Origin: an uncultured Collinsella sp.
GTDB lineage: Bacteria > Actinomycetota > Coriobacteriia > Coriobacteriales > Coriobacteriaceae
Reading direction: 5' to 3'
Assembly: GCA_958413765.1 (NCBI GenBank)
Contig: CATYVH010000004.1
Coordinates: 1-64,000 of the forward strand
Length of the DNA: 64,000 bases
Shown here: piece by piece, positions 18,156 to 27,615 of the stretch
Numbering within the stretch: position 1 is the first letter of the stretch
Layout of the letters: the number at the start of each line of letters is the position of its first letter
Made by a program: the position numbers and the translations under genes
The notes under the pieces: model-generated
The model's database searches: none
What the model was told of the DNA's origin: nothing
Seen by the model: the letters and a program-made list of their open reading frames with translations, nothing else

Positions 18156-18653
18156 TCACGAAAAGCGGTGTCTGAGCGCTTCGACCACGTTGGGCGGGAC
18201 AAACGTCGATACATCGCTGCCGAGCGAGGCGATCTGGCGAACGACCGAACTCGAGATATAGCCGTACTGCGGCGCACTCATGACAAAGATGGACTCAAGC
18301 TCGTTATCCAAGCGATAGTTGAGGTCTGCCTGCTGCAGCTCGTACTCAAAGTCGGTCATGGCGCGCAGGCCCTTGACCACGGCCCCCGCCCCCTGCTCGC
18401 GAGCGAAGTCGACCAAGAGGCCGGTAAAGGGCAGGACCTCGACGCCGTCGATATCACCGAGCGCCTCGCGAGCCAGCGCCACGCGCTCATCCAGCATAAA
18501 CGTGGTGCCCACACCGTTTTTACCCTGCGACTCGGCGACAGCGACGATCACGCTGGGAAAGATGCGGCGGGCACGGCGGATGACGTCGATATGGCCAAAT
18601 GTGATGGGATCGAAGGTGCCCGGGACAATCACGCGGTTGATAGTGTCATTCAT
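18156..18653 (-). CDS. coaD: Phosphopantetheine adenylyltransferase
   Basis: Penultimate step of coenzyme A synthesis: ATP plus 4'-phosphopantetheine gives dephospho-CoA. 165 residues; IVPGTFDPITFGHIDVIRRA holds the (T/H)xGH nucleotidyltransferase site, and YGYISSSVVRQIASLG the ISSSxVR motif. The start overlaps the rsmD end by eight bases. The rsmD-coaD pair is common. Confidence 0.96.
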   Translation of the reverse strand: MNDTINRVIVPGTFDPITFGHIDVIRRARRIFPSVIVAVAESQGKNGVGTTFMLDERVALAREALGDIDGVEVLPFTGLLVDFAREQGAGAVVKGLRAMTDFEYELQQADLNYRLDNELESIFVMSAPQYGYISSSVVRQIASLGSDVSTFVPPNVVEALRHRFS

Positions 18654-19275
18654 GGGCGTCCTCCGTGGGTGCGTCGCTATCGATACCATCATCCTCGCCG
18701 TTGCCGACCCAACGAAGCAGGTCGACCGAGGTAATGCCGTAGCGCTTCTCGCGCACGATCTCAAAGCCTGCCGGATGCGCGCCCGCATCGGCGGCGGCAT
18801 GCTCAAACAGGGCATAAGCGCCAGGTGCAAGCAGACCCTGCTGAGCCAGGTTCTGCAGCAGTTCCTCGACCGGCTCGGCACCAAAAGCATAGGGCGGGTC
18901 GAGCAGGACCAGATCAAAGGGGCCGCCCGGCACACGACCGCGCGAGGCGCTCGCCAGCATGTCGCCCGTTACCACGCGCCAACGCGCACGGTCACGGCAG
19001 AGCGACTCGATATTCTTGGTAATGAGCCGCGCGGCATTCCGATCGATCTCGAACGTCGTGAGCGAACGGGCTCCCCGCGAGAGCATCTCAATGCCTAGGG
19101 CACCGGAGCCGCCAAAGGCATCCAGTACGCGGACCTCGTCCAAATCAAAGTCAAAGGCCGATAGGACCATGGATGCGCACGCTTCGCGCACGCGGTCGGT
19201 CGTCGGACGCGTAACATCGCGACCGCGCGGCTCTTCGATTTTGCGACCGCGCCATTCACCGCCGATGATTCTCAT
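18646..19275 (-). CDS. rsmD: 16S rRNA (guanine(966)-N(2))-methyltransferase RsmD
   Basis: Methylates 16S rRNA in the small subunit. 209 residues: MRIIGGEWRGRKI at the start, RPTTDRVREA, the SAM-binding VLDAFGGSGALGIEMLSRGA and the catalytic LLDPPYAF. It overlaps recG by four bases upstream and coaD by eight downstream. Confidence 0.95.
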   Translation of the reverse strand: MRIIGGEWRGRKIEEPRGRDVTRPTTDRVREACASMVLSAFDFDLDEVRVLDAFGGSGALGIEMLSRGARSLTTFEIDRNAARLITKNIESLCRDRARWRVVTGDMLASASRGRVPGGPFDLVLLDPPYAFGAEPVEELLQNLAQQGLLAPGAYALFEHAAADAGAHPAGFEIVREKRYGITSVDLLRWVGNGEDDGIDSDAPTEDAHE

Positions 19276-21449
19276 CCTCCGCTGACCTCCTTAAAAATGT
19301 GTCGATATCGCATGGCGACCGCATCGCGCAGGGGGCGCGTCGCCACGGAGTCAAGGGTGCAAGCATACCGCAAGAGCTCGACCGCGTCCAAATGGGCCCA
19401 TTCGATAAGGTCCTCATCGGCGTCCAGGTCCACAAAGCGCAAGGTCACGCCGCCGTGCTGACGGTAACCCAGGATTTCGCCCTCGTGACGCAGACGCAGG
19501 TCCATCTGGGCAAGCGTAAAACCATCCGAAGTTTTTTCGAGCGATTGCAGGCGATCTTGTGCTGCCGACGCGCCGCCGTTGCCCTTGGAGTGCGTCATGA
19601 CCAGGCACGTGCCCGACACACTGCCGCGGCCCACGCGACCGCGCAGCTGGTGCAGGGCAGCCAAACCAAAGCGCTCGCCGTTCTCGATGACCATGACGGT
19701 GGCGTTAGGCACGTCGACGCCCACCTCGACCACCGTAGTCGAGACGAGCACGTCAATCTCGCCACGCTTAAAGGCATCAATAACCTGGTCCTTCTCCCCC
19801 GCTGGCATACGGCCGTGAAGGCGCTCGATGGCAAGGCCCGGCAACGCCAGACGCAGGCGATCGAGCTCGGTCGCCGTATCGTGCAGCGGTACGGGAACCG
19901 TCACGCGGCCCTCATCGTCGCGGGCAATACCGGGCACGTCTTCCAGCTCATCGGCCGAGTCACTCGGCTCCACGAGCGGGCAAATCACGTAGGCCTGCTG
20001 ACCCTTTTCATGCGCCTCACGGATGGCGCCATAGGCCAGGTCGCGACTCGACTCGGTGAGGACGCGCGTCGTCACGCCGGCACCCGGAATGGGACGATGG
20101 CGGATGATGCTCGTATCCAGGTCGCCATAGACCGAGAGCGCCAACGTGCGCGGGATAGGCGTGGCCGTCATAACGAGCAGGTCCGCACCGGGGCCCTTCG
20201 CGCGTAGGGCGTTGCGTTGGCCGACGCCAAACCGGTGCTGCTCGTCGATGACGACAAGCGACAGATGCTTGAACGCAACGTTATCCGAAAGCACCGCATG
20301 GGTGCCAAAGAGCACGTCAAGCTCGCCCGATTCCAGCTGCGCATGGATGCGCTCGCGCTCTGCGGCCGGCGTGGCACCCGTCAGAAGTGCCCAGGACATG
20401 CCGGCCTGCGAGAGCAGAGGGCCGGTCTTATCGGCATATTGGCGCGCCAGCACGCCCGTGGGCGCCATAACGCAGGCCTGCGTACCGCCATCGGCAGCCA
20501 CAGCCAGCGCGCAGGCGGCAACGGCGGTCTTACCGGTACCGACATCGCCCAGCAGCAGGCGGTTCATCACGCGCCCGCCATCGCACATATCGCGCAGGAT
20601 ATCCTGGAACGCGGCCTCCTGCTCGTCGCTCAGCGAAAACGGCAGGGCCTGCTTGAGCGCGACCAGGTGCTCGCCCGCGGTGTGGGCATAGGGCACCACA
20701 TCGACCAGGCCGCCGTCGTTGCGCAGACGCAGCGCCAGCTGCAGGTAGAGACACTCCTCGTAGGCAAGACGCCGGCGTGCGATGTCGCGCTCAGCCATGC
20801 TCGAGGGAAAGTGGATCGATCGAAGCGCACGAGCATTGCTCATCAGGCGACGCTTAACGCGTAAGCGTGCCGGAATGGGATCAAAGGGATTGCCGACGAC
20901 CTCGAGCGCGCCGCTTACGATGCGGCGCATCCACGCCTGGCTCACGCCATCACTGACGTAATGGACCGGCAGGATAGTGCCTGCGGCACGCCCTTCCTCG
21001 AGCTTTTCAAAGTGCGGCGAGGCCATCTGCTTAAAACCGTAGGCAAACTCAACCTTGCCCATCACGGCCAGGCGGTCGCCCTGCTTAAGCTGCTGGGCAA
21101 TCCAGGGCTGGCGGAAAAAGGCGACCTGCAGCACGCCCGTCTCGTCAACGAGTGAGACCTCGGTCACCTGCATGCGCGGACGCGGCTGCTTTTGGACGAT
21201 GCGGTCGACCGTGGCGATGATAGTGCACACGGTACCGATGGGCGCCATCTCGATGGACCACGAACGAGTAAAGTCGAGGTAACGATGAGGGATATGGAGA
21301 AGGAGGTCCCCCACCGTCCGAATTCCCAGACGGCGAAGGGCCTCCTCACGTTTACCTGAAACATATTTGAGTCGCGCGATATCTTCGTCGAGCGCATTGC
21401 TCTGGGCAAAGCGCTCCGAGACGCGCGGCACGGAGCACAGCTCGGACAT
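19272..21449 (-). CDS. recG: ATP-dependent DNA helicase RecG
   Basis: Regresses stalled replication forks and branched DNA. 725 residues: N-terminal wedge/OB domain (about 25-220), Walker A LLLGDVGTGKTAVAA near residue 305, DEQHRFGVGQRNALR (the DEQH box), MTATPIPRTLALSVYGD, a second RecA domain with STTVVEVGVDVPNA, and QLRGRVGRGSVSGTC near the end. Full length. Confidence 0.96.
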   Translation of the reverse strand: MSELCSVPRVSERFAQSNALDEDIARLKYVSGKREEALRRLGIRTVGDLLLHIPHRYLDFTRSWSIEMAPIGTVCTIIATVDRIVQKQPRPRMQVTEVSLVDETGVLQVAFFRQPWIAQQLKQGDRLAVMGKVEFAYGFKQMASPHFEKLEEGRAAGTILPVHYVSDGVSQAWMRRIVSGALEVVGNPFDPIPARLRVKRRLMSNARALRSIHFPSSMAERDIARRRLAYEECLYLQLALRLRNDGGLVDVVPYAHTAGEHLVALKQALPFSLSDEQEAAFQDILRDMCDGGRVMNRLLLGDVGTGKTAVAACALAVAADGGTQACVMAPTGVLARQYADKTGPLLSQAGMSWALLTGATPAAERERIHAQLESGELDVLFGTHAVLSDNVAFKHLSLVVIDEQHRFGVGQRNALRAKGPGADLLVMTATPIPRTLALSVYGDLDTSIIRHRPIPGAGVTTRVLTESSRDLAYGAIREAHEKGQQAYVICPLVEPSDSADELEDVPGIARDDEGRVTVPVPLHDTATELDRLRLALPGLAIERLHGRMPAGEKDQVIDAFKRGEIDVLVSTTVVEVGVDVPNATVMVIENGERFGLAALHQLRGRVGRGSVSGTCLVMTHSKGNGGASAAQDRLQSLEKTSDGFTLAQMDLRLRHEGEILGYRQHGGVTLRFVDLDADEDLIEWAHLDAVELLRYACTLDSVATRPLRDAVAMRYRHIFKEVSGG

Positions 21450-21458
21450 GGGCAGAGC

Positions 21459-23120
21459 CTACTCGATCGAGAAGATCACGGGATAGAGCGGCTGCTCGCC
21501 ACGATGGGCGTCGATCTCCAAATCGGGCTGAGCCTCCTCAATGGCGTCTACGATCTCCTGGAAGGCCTCATCGGACAGTTCCTCGCCGGCCAGAATCGTC
21601 AGCGCGTCGCCCTCCTCTTCCTCCTGCATACGGTTGATGCAATCGAGCGTGACCTGCTTCACGTCGGAGCCGACCACGTCGATGGAGCCGGCGATGATAC
21701 CCATGACGTCACCGGAGTGAATCGGCGAGCCGTCGGAGGCGCTGGAATCGCGCACGGCACGGGTGACCTCGCCATCGCGAACCTCGCTGATGGCGTCGAC
21801 CATAGCGGCGACGGCATCCTCGAGCTCGGAATCGGGCAGGACCGCGAACAGCGCGGAGAAGGCCTGCGGAACGGTCTTGGTGGGAACGACGGCGACCTTC
21901 TTGTCGGTGCAGGCAGAGGCAGCGGCCTCGGCGGCCATGCGGATGTTGCCGTTGTTGGGCAGAATGATGACCGAGGTCGCGTTGACCTGGTCGACGGCGC
22001 CCAGCAGGTCTGCAGTCGAGGGATTCATGGTCTGGCCACCGGACACGATCACGTCAACGCCGAGGGACTTGAGGATGTCTGCCTCGCCGGAACCGGCGGC
22101 AACGGCGACAAAGCCCAGGGCCTTCGCGGGCTCGGCGGCCTTCTCCTGGTCCTCGTGGATCTTGGCGGTACGGTCGTGGGCCTCCATCTCCATGTTGTGG
22201 ATAAAGACCTCGTAGATCTGGCCAAGCTGCAGCATGTGCTCGAGCACCAGGTTCGGGGTGTTGGAGTGCACGTGGATCTTGTAGTCGGGATATGCGCCCA
22301 CGAGCAGCTCACAGTCGCCCATGGAACCCAGGAACTTAAGGCACTCGTCCTCGTCAAACGGGGCGTCGGCCTTAAAGAGGAACTCGTTGCAGTAGCGGAA
22401 CTCCGAGCCCTCCCAATCGTCGTTGGCCTCGATCTCAACGCGGCCAAGAGCGGCATCGCGTGCAGAGCCAGCGGAATCGAACGTAGCGGAGAAATCCTCG
22501 ACAACGGTGCTGCGACCAAGTGCTGCAGCCACAAAGTTCTCCAAGAAGATGGCAAAGCCGAAGGCGCCGGAGTCGACCACGCCGTTCTCTTTGAGGACGG
22601 GCAGCAGGTCGGGCGTGCGTGCGACGGACTGGTAGGCCTCGACGACGATGGCATCGAGCGCGTCCTCGGCCGAGAACTTCTTCTTTTCGCACTCGTCGGC
22701 CTTGGTCGAGACATCGCGCAGCACCGTAAGAATCGTGCCCTCGATGGGCTTACGGACGGCCTGGAAGGCGACCTTGACGGCGCGGCGGAAGGCGAAGGCG
22801 ATGTTGGCGGACGTAATGGGCTCGTCGGCGGAGACAAGGCCCTCGGCCACACCGCGCAGGATCTGCGAGGTAATGACGCCGGAGTTACCGCGGGCGCCCA
22901 TCAGGGAGCCGTGGGTGATGGCGCCGGCAATGGCCTCCATGTCGGCATCGGCGGGAAGGGCGGAGAGCTCCTTGGTCACCGAGGCGAGCGTGAGCGACAT
23001 GTTGGTGCCGGTGTCGCCGTCGGGTACGGGGAAGACGTTGAGCTTATTGATCTCCTCGGCCTTGTCAGAAACGGCAGCCGCAGCGATCGGAAAACAGGTG
23101 CGAATGGTCTTTGCAATCAT
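21459..23120 (-). CDS. DAK2-domain protein, fatty acid kinase FakA-like (YloV)
   Basis: 553 residues. The N-terminal DAK2/DhaL-like kinase domain has LNVFPVPDGDTGTNMSLT (ATP-Mg aspartates) and GARGNSGVITSQILRG; the C-terminal part (about 340-550) is the DegV-related half. In Firmicutes such proteins phosphorylate fatty acids bound to FakB partners. No fakB is visible here, but those genes are usually elsewhere. Directly downstream of the Asp23-like gene, the conserved order asp23-yloV-recG. Confidence 0.88.
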   Translation of the reverse strand: MIAKTIRTCFPIAAAAVSDKAEEINKLNVFPVPDGDTGTNMSLTLASVTKELSALPADADMEAIAGAITHGSLMGARGNSGVITSQILRGVAEGLVSADEPITSANIAFAFRRAVKVAFQAVRKPIEGTILTVLRDVSTKADECEKKKFSAEDALDAIVVEAYQSVARTPDLLPVLKENGVVDSGAFGFAIFLENFVAAALGRSTVVEDFSATFDSAGSARDAALGRVEIEANDDWEGSEFRYCNEFLFKADAPFDEDECLKFLGSMGDCELLVGAYPDYKIHVHSNTPNLVLEHMLQLGQIYEVFIHNMEMEAHDRTAKIHEDQEKAAEPAKALGFVAVAAGSGEADILKSLGVDVIVSGGQTMNPSTADLLGAVDQVNATSVIILPNNGNIRMAAEAAASACTDKKVAVVPTKTVPQAFSALFAVLPDSELEDAVAAMVDAISEVRDGEVTRAVRDSSASDGSPIHSGDVMGIIAGSIDVVGSDVKQVTLDCINRMQEEEEGDALTILAGEELSDEAFQEIVDAIEEAQPDLEIDAHRGEQPLYPVIFSIE

Positions 23121-23147
23121 GGGTATTTGAATCTCCGTTTTCGGATG

Positions 23148-23504
23148 CTAGTTCAGACGGCTCTTGAGCGCGTCGATATGGATGCCGATCTTAAGGCTGG
23201 CGGGATCGATTTGGGCAATCTCCTGCAGGGTAAAGGCAACGGAGCTCGAAAGGTTGTGGCAGACGGACTTCATGTTGACGCCGTTCTCGAGCACGACGTG
23301 AAGATCGACCGTAAGGCCGTTCTCGTCGGCGGAGACAAGCACGCCCTTGCGGAGGCGCTGACCGGCAAGCAGGCGCACGCTCTCGGCGCCCTGGAGCTGC
23401 TCAGCCATACCGACGACGCCATAGCACGTCATCGCGGCATAACCGGCAATATCGGCAATAACGTCGTTCGAGACGCTCAGGCTGCCGTTAATGGTCTCAG
23501 ACAC
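23148..23504 (-). CDS. Asp23/Gls24 family envelope stress protein
   Basis: 118 residues of the Asp23/Gls24 (DUF322) family: NDVIADIAGYAAMTCYGVVG near the start and VDLHVVLENGVNMKSVCHNL. Its role is linked to the cell envelope. I chose GTG at 23504 because AAGGAG stands six bases before it; the upstream part of the frame has no start signal. First gene of the run to recG and beyond. Confidence 0.9.
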   Translation of the reverse strand: MSETINGSLSVSNDVIADIAGYAAMTCYGVVGMAEQLQGAESVRLLAGQRLRKGVLVSADENGLTVDLHVVLENGVNMKSVCHNLSSSVAFTLQEIAQIDPASLKIGIHIDALKSRLN

Positions 23505-23664
23505 AAGAATCTCCTTATCTGGTGCTCGCGGCACCATGTCGTGGGAGCAATCATTGCAATATTCTACAACGACCGCGCCATGTTGAGGTGGTGGGTCGCG
23601 GGATTACATCCTCGACACGAAATGTTGATATGGCAACGTTCGAGTCAAGTGGTCGCGGCATGAA

Positions 23665-23692
23665 AAAACCCGCCGCATAAGCGACGGGTTTT
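23665..23692 (-). terminator. Terminator of the tRNA-Asn pair
   Basis: A 12-bp stem with one mismatch, AAAACCCG-CGC, a 4-base loop, and a T run on the minus strand. It lies seven bases past the second tRNA. Confidence 0.85.
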
Positions 23693-23698
23693 ACAACC

Positions 23699-23773
23699 TG
23701 GCTCCCCGGGTAGGACTCGAACCTACAACAGCGCGGTTAACAGCCGCGTGCTCTACCATTGAGCTACCGAGGA
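23699..23773 (-). tRNA. tRNA-Asn (GTT), second copy
   Basis: Cloverleaf on the minus strand: acceptor TCCTCGG pairs with CCGGGGA, the anticodon loop CTGTTAACC has GTT, the T loop is GGTTCGAGTCC, and CCA is encoded. Identical over its length to the copy at 23808-23882. Confidence 0.97.
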
Positions 23774-23807
23774 ATTTAAAAGCCCAGCGGAATGGGCTGA
23801 GAAATTC

Positions 23808-23882
23808 TGGCTCCCCGGGTAGGACTCGAACCTACAACAGCGCGGTTAACAGCCGCGTGCTCTACCATTGAGCTACCGAGGA
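23808..23882 (-). tRNA. tRNA-Asn (GTT), first copy
   Basis: Same sequence as the copy 34 bases downstream, with encoded CCA. The spacer holds a short AGCCCA/TGGGCT hairpin (about 23781-23799), a likely processing site. Both copies share one promoter and one terminator. Confidence 0.97.
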
Positions 23883-23912
23883 ATAGGTGCGTGCTCTCAA
23901 GCAACGAAGTTT

Positions 23913-23940
23913 ATTATACGGACGAATCAGCTCAGGGCAA
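23913..23940 (-). promoter_or_regulatory. Sigma-70 type promoter of the tRNA-Asn pair
   Basis: TTGCCC (-35, 23940-23935) and TATAAT (-10, 23918-23913) are 16 bases apart on the minus strand, about 30 bases before the first tRNA. Confidence 0.75.
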
Positions 23941-23969
23941 GAACTTTTTTAAGAATTTTTCCGACCTAG

Positions 23970-23991
23970 TCATTGGGGACGTCCCCAATGA
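23970..23991. repeat. Perfect 22-bp palindrome
   Basis: TCATTGGGGAC is followed directly by its exact complement, with no loop bases. It lies between the rpoD terminator and the tRNA promoter and has no T tail. It looks like a dispersed palindromic unit or a protein-binding site. Confidence 0.6.
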
Positions 23992-23999
23992 CCACATGA

Positions 24000-24033
24000 A
24001 AGCGCCCCCAAGCGGATGTGCTTGAGGGCGCTT
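24000..24033 (-). terminator. Terminator of rpoD
   Basis: A 13-bp stem with one mismatch (AAGCGCCC-CAAG against CTTGAGGGCGCTT) lies 14 bases past the rpoD stop. The T tail is weak. Confidence 0.7.
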
Positions 24034-24046
24034 CTTGCTTGCGAGG

Positions 24047-25396
24047 TTATGACTCGATGTAGTCCTTCAGCTTGCTGCTGCGGCTCGGGTGGCGGAGCTT
24101 GGCCAAGGTCTTGGACTCGATCTGGCGGATACGCTCGCGCGTGACGCCAAACTCGCGGCCGACTTCCTCGAGCGTGCGGGGATGCCCGTCGACAAGGCCA
24201 AAGCGCAGCTCGATAACCTTGCGCTCACGATCGGCAAGCGAGTCGAGCACCTGAGTGAGCTGCTCCTGCAGCATGGAGAAGCTGGCGGCATCGGGCGGAA
24301 CGATAGCCTGGGAGTCCTCGATAAAGTCGCCCAGCTGGGAATCCTCTTCCTCGCCGATGGGGGTCTCGAGCGACACGGGCTCCTGCGAGATCTTCTGGAT
24401 CTCGCGGACGCGGTCGGCGCTCATGTCCATCTCGGCACCGATCTCCTCGGGGGTCGGGTCGCGACCCAGGTCCTGAAGGAGCTGGCGCTGCACGCGGACG
24501 AGCTTGTTGATAGTCTCAACCATATGCACGGGAATACGGATGGTACGGGCCTGATCGGCAATGGCGCGCGTAATGGCCTGACGGATCCACCACGTGGCGT
24601 ACGTGGAGAACTTAAAGCCCTTCTGGTAGTCGAACTTCTCGACGGCGCGGATCAGACCGAGGTTGCCCTCCTGGATCAGGTCAAGGAACAGCATGCCGCG
24701 GCCGACATAGCGTTTGGCGATGGAGACGACCAGACGCAGGTTTGCGCTGATGAGTGCCTGCTTGGCTTCGAGGCCCACGTTCTCAATGCGCGTAAGACGA
24801 CGCATCTCGGCACGCGTGAGCTCGAGCTCGCCGGCATCGGCAGCCTCGAGCTTCTCGGTGGCCTCGAGACCGGCCTCGATCTTCATGGCCAAATCGACCT
24901 CTTCGGAGGCGGTCAGCAGGTCGACCTTGCCGATCTCCTTGAGGTACATACGAACCGGATCGCCGGTCAGCATCACCGTGGAGGCATCGATGCCACGCAC
25001 GCGGGAGCGTGAACGGGACGTGCGCACGGTGCGCTTCTTCTTGCTCTTGGAAGAACCCATCTCGGCATCGGCCTGACGGGCCATCTTGAGCTCGTGATCG
25101 TCGAGCGAGCCGGAATCGTGCTCGTCGTCGTCATCGAAATCGTCGGTATCGGTATCGTTATCGTCATCGTCGACGTCCATGGGGGCGTCGTCGTTACCGC
25201 TCGCGGAGATAATCTGGATGCCGCTGTTGCGCAGCGCGGAATACACCGCGGTGAGCTGCTCGTCGGAAACATCGATATCCTTCAGGGCGACCTGAATCTC
25301 GTCCTCGGTTACCGAAGTCCTGTTTGAGCCGTTGCCCATGAGCTTTGCAACGTAGGATTCCAGCCCAGTACCCGTGCTCTCAGTCTTTTTTGGCAC
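24047..25396 (-). CDS. rpoD: RNA polymerase primary sigma factor (SigA/RpoD)
   Basis: Housekeeping sigma factor. About 449 residues: an acidic stretch DVDDDDNDTDTDDFDDDD near residues 78-95 followed by a Lys/Arg-rich segment, region 1.2 (DPVRMYLKEIGKVDLL), region 2 (LRLVVSIAKRYVGRGM, then STYATWWIRQAITRAIAD), region 3, and region 4 with LEEVGREFGVTRERIRQIES. I prefer GTG at 25396 (reading VPKKTES) because AAGGGAG lies just upstream; ATG at 25411 is the alternative. The dnaG gene precedes it by about 100 bases, the usual order. Confidence 0.96.
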   Translation of the reverse strand: MPKKTESTGTGLESYVAKLMGNGSNRTSVTEDEIQVALKDIDVSDEQLTAVYSALRNSGIQIISASGNDDAPMDVDDDDNDTDTDDFDDDDEHDSGSLDDHELKMARQADAEMGSSKSKKKRTVRTSRSRSRVRGIDASTVMLTGDPVRMYLKEIGKVDLLTASEEVDLAMKIEAGLEATEKLEAADAGELELTRAEMRRLTRIENVGLEAKQALISANLRLVVSIAKRYVGRGMLFLDLIQEGNLGLIRAVEKFDYQKGFKFSTYATWWIRQAITRAIADQARTIRIPVHMVETINKLVRVQRQLLQDLGRDPTPEEIGAEMDMSADRVREIQKISQEPVSLETPIGEEEDSQLGDFIEDSQAIVPPDAASFSMLQEQLTQVLDSLADRERKVIELRFGLVDGHPRTLEEVGREFGVTRERIRQIESKTLAKLRHPSRSSKLKDYIES

Positions 25397-25506
25397 AGAT
25401 TCTCCCTTCATAGTCCACAGGACTCAATACTTTAGCACACACATAGGCGTCTATACCCAAAAAGAGGACTGGATATAGGCGAGAATACGCTGGTTGACCA
25501 CAACAT

Positions 25507-27615
25507 CTAGGCCTGTTCGGTGCCTGCGGCCTCCAGACCGATCAAACGGAACGGGTCCGCCACGCCGCCGATAGACTTTTGCAGCTCGCGTTGACGCTGC
25601 GAATCCTGCGCGGCCTGCACGGTCAACGCGCGACGGGCCTCATCATCGAGCGAACGGTCCTGGCGCAGCTTGGCCTGTGCGGCACGCATGCGGCGCTTGA
25701 TGGTGTAGAGCTCGAGCGTATCGAGCATGAACACGATGTTCGTCTCGGTGGGGTGCTTGCTCGTCGCGGAGATGCGCCCGGCACTCACAAGCGTTGCCGC
25801 CTCGGGACAGACCGAGCGCGCCGCATCCATGCAGGCTGCAGGATCGGTTCCCGGCGGCGTTGCCAGAACGGCCCATGCGATGGACTCGTGACGTGGGTCA
25901 ACCCACTCGATAGAGCAGATGCGGTCGGCATACGTGCGGAACAGGTCGGGGTAGCTCGTGAGCATCGTCAACAGCTCGCGCTCCCCTGCCAAGGACTTGC
26001 GCTCAAGATCAGTAAGAACCATCGGCGCCGCCGCAGCCGGAGCGCCCGAACCATCAGTCACAGGCACAGCACCCATACCATCAGGCACATCGATCGGCGG
26101 CAGGTCGTCGACGACCTCCACGGGCGCGGCACCGTAGGCATCGAGCGGGACGTAGTCATACGGCTCTTCTTCGACCGGCGCGGACACCGGCGGCGTCGCG
26201 CCCGATGCCCAAGCACCGCGAGATGCCCCCTGCGAACCAGACGTCCGACCGCCCGCGCTACCAGAGCGCTCGGCTTGCGCCCGCTGGCGTTCATAGTTCT
26301 GCTCACGACGTCGTTCCGCATCTTCGCGCTTGGCGACATCGCGAAACACGCGACCCGAACTCGCGCGAACCGTCTCCAGATCCAAACCCAGCAGATCGGC
26401 AATCTGGATAAAGTATGTGTCGATCATATAGCTATCGCGCAGCGGATAGATAAGCGTCAGCGCATCTTCCAGCGCCTTGGCACGACCGCCCGGCGTGGTG
26501 ATGTCACTCGACTCCTGCAGCGAACGGTAGACAAAGTCCATGAGCGGCTCGGCAGCGTCGATGCGCGCCTGAAGCTCCTGTCCACCATGCGCCGTGATGA
26601 ACTCCATGGGGTCGTTGCCGTCGGGCAGCACCACGCAGCGCAGGTCCATCGAATCCTGCTCGATAAATTGAATCGCGCGACGGGCGGCCTTCTGGCCCGC
26701 GGCATCGCCATCGAACATATACACGATACGCTTGGCAAAGCGGGTGAGCGTCTTGACGTGATGCTCCGTGAGCGCGGTGCCCAGCGTGGCGACAACGTTT
26801 TTGATCCCCGCCTCCCAGCAGGCGATACAATCGGTATAGCCCTCCACCACGATGGCCGTATCCTGCGCGACGATAAACTCCTTGGCCCAGTTAAAGCCAT
26901 AGAGGTTTCGCTTTTTATGGAACACGCTCGTCTCGGCGGTGTTGAGGTACTTGGGTTGGCCGTCACCCATGATGCGCCCGCCAAAGGCAATGTTGTGACC
27001 CTGCTCGTCAAAGATGGGAAACATCACGCGGTCGTAGAAGCGGTCGGCAAGCCGCCCGCGCCCGCGGCTCACGGCAACGTTGGCGTCGATCATCTCCTGC
27101 GGGGTAAAACCCGCCTGGGACAGGTGCGACACCAGCGCGTTGCGGCCCGGTGCAAAGCCCAGGCAGTAGCGGCGGCAGACGTCGCCACCCATACCACGGC
27201 TGGCAAAGTACTCGCGTGGACGGCCGTCCTTACCGCGCATAAGCATGGTGTGGTAGAACTGGGCGGTCTCGGCACACAGATCGTAGATGCGGGCACGCTT
27301 GGTACCGCGCTCGCGACGATCTCCGGTGTCATGCAGCTCAATACCCGCACGATCGGCCAAATAGCGGATTGACTCGGGAAAGCTCAGGTTTTCGCGCTTC
27401 ATGATATAGGTGAAGACGTCGCCGCCTTCGCCGCAGCCAAAGCAGTGCCAGACCTGCGTAGCGGGGATAATGTGGAAAGAAGGCGTCTTTTCGCCATGGA
27501 AGGGGCAGCAACCCCAAAACTCATGGCCGCGGGGCTTGAGCTCAACCGTTTCCTGCACGATGGCAACTAAGTCGGACGCAGCGCGTACCTGGTCTTTTTC
27601 CTCATCGCTAATCAC
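25507..27615 (-). CDS. dnaG: DNA primase
   Basis: Makes RNA primers for replication. About 702 residues: CHC2 zinc finger CCPFHGEKTPSF...HCFGCGEGGD (residues 35-65), primase core with EGYTDCIACWEAG, TOPRIM motif MFDGDAAGQKAARRA, then a Pro/Gly-rich linker (about 435-540) and a helicase-binding C-terminal domain. Two GTG starts are possible, 27621 and 27615; the second has better spacing to AGGGGG. The gene overlaps the ribF end. Confidence 0.95.
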   Translation of the reverse strand: MISDEEKDQVRAASDLVAIVQETVELKPRGHEFWGCCPFHGEKTPSFHIIPATQVWHCFGCGEGGDVFTYIMKRENLSFPESIRYLADRAGIELHDTGDRRERGTKRARIYDLCAETAQFYHTMLMRGKDGRPREYFASRGMGGDVCRRYCLGFAPGRNALVSHLSQAGFTPQEMIDANVAVSRGRGRLADRFYDRVMFPIFDEQGHNIAFGGRIMGDGQPKYLNTAETSVFHKKRNLYGFNWAKEFIVAQDTAIVVEGYTDCIACWEAGIKNVVATLGTALTEHHVKTLTRFAKRIVYMFDGDAAGQKAARRAIQFIEQDSMDLRCVVLPDGNDPMEFITAHGGQELQARIDAAEPLMDFVYRSLQESSDITTPGGRAKALEDALTLIYPLRDSYMIDTYFIQIADLLGLDLETVRASSGRVFRDVAKREDAERRREQNYERQRAQAERSGSAGGRTSGSQGASRGAWASGATPPVSAPVEEEPYDYVPLDAYGAAPVEVVDDLPPIDVPDGMGAVPVTDGSGAPAAAAPMVLTDLERKSLAGERELLTMLTSYPDLFRTYADRICSIEWVDPRHESIAWAVLATPPGTDPAACMDAARSVCPEAATLVSAGRISATSKHPTETNIVFMLDTLELYTIKRRMRAAQAKLRQDRSLDDEARRALTVQAAQDSQRQRELQKSIGGVADPFRLIGLEAAGTEQA

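Noticed and set aside
21504..23663. 719-codon plus-strand frame opposite the FakA-like and Asp23 genes
   Set aside because: It spans two well-supported minus-strand genes and their gap; composition is that of an antisense GC-rich shadow.
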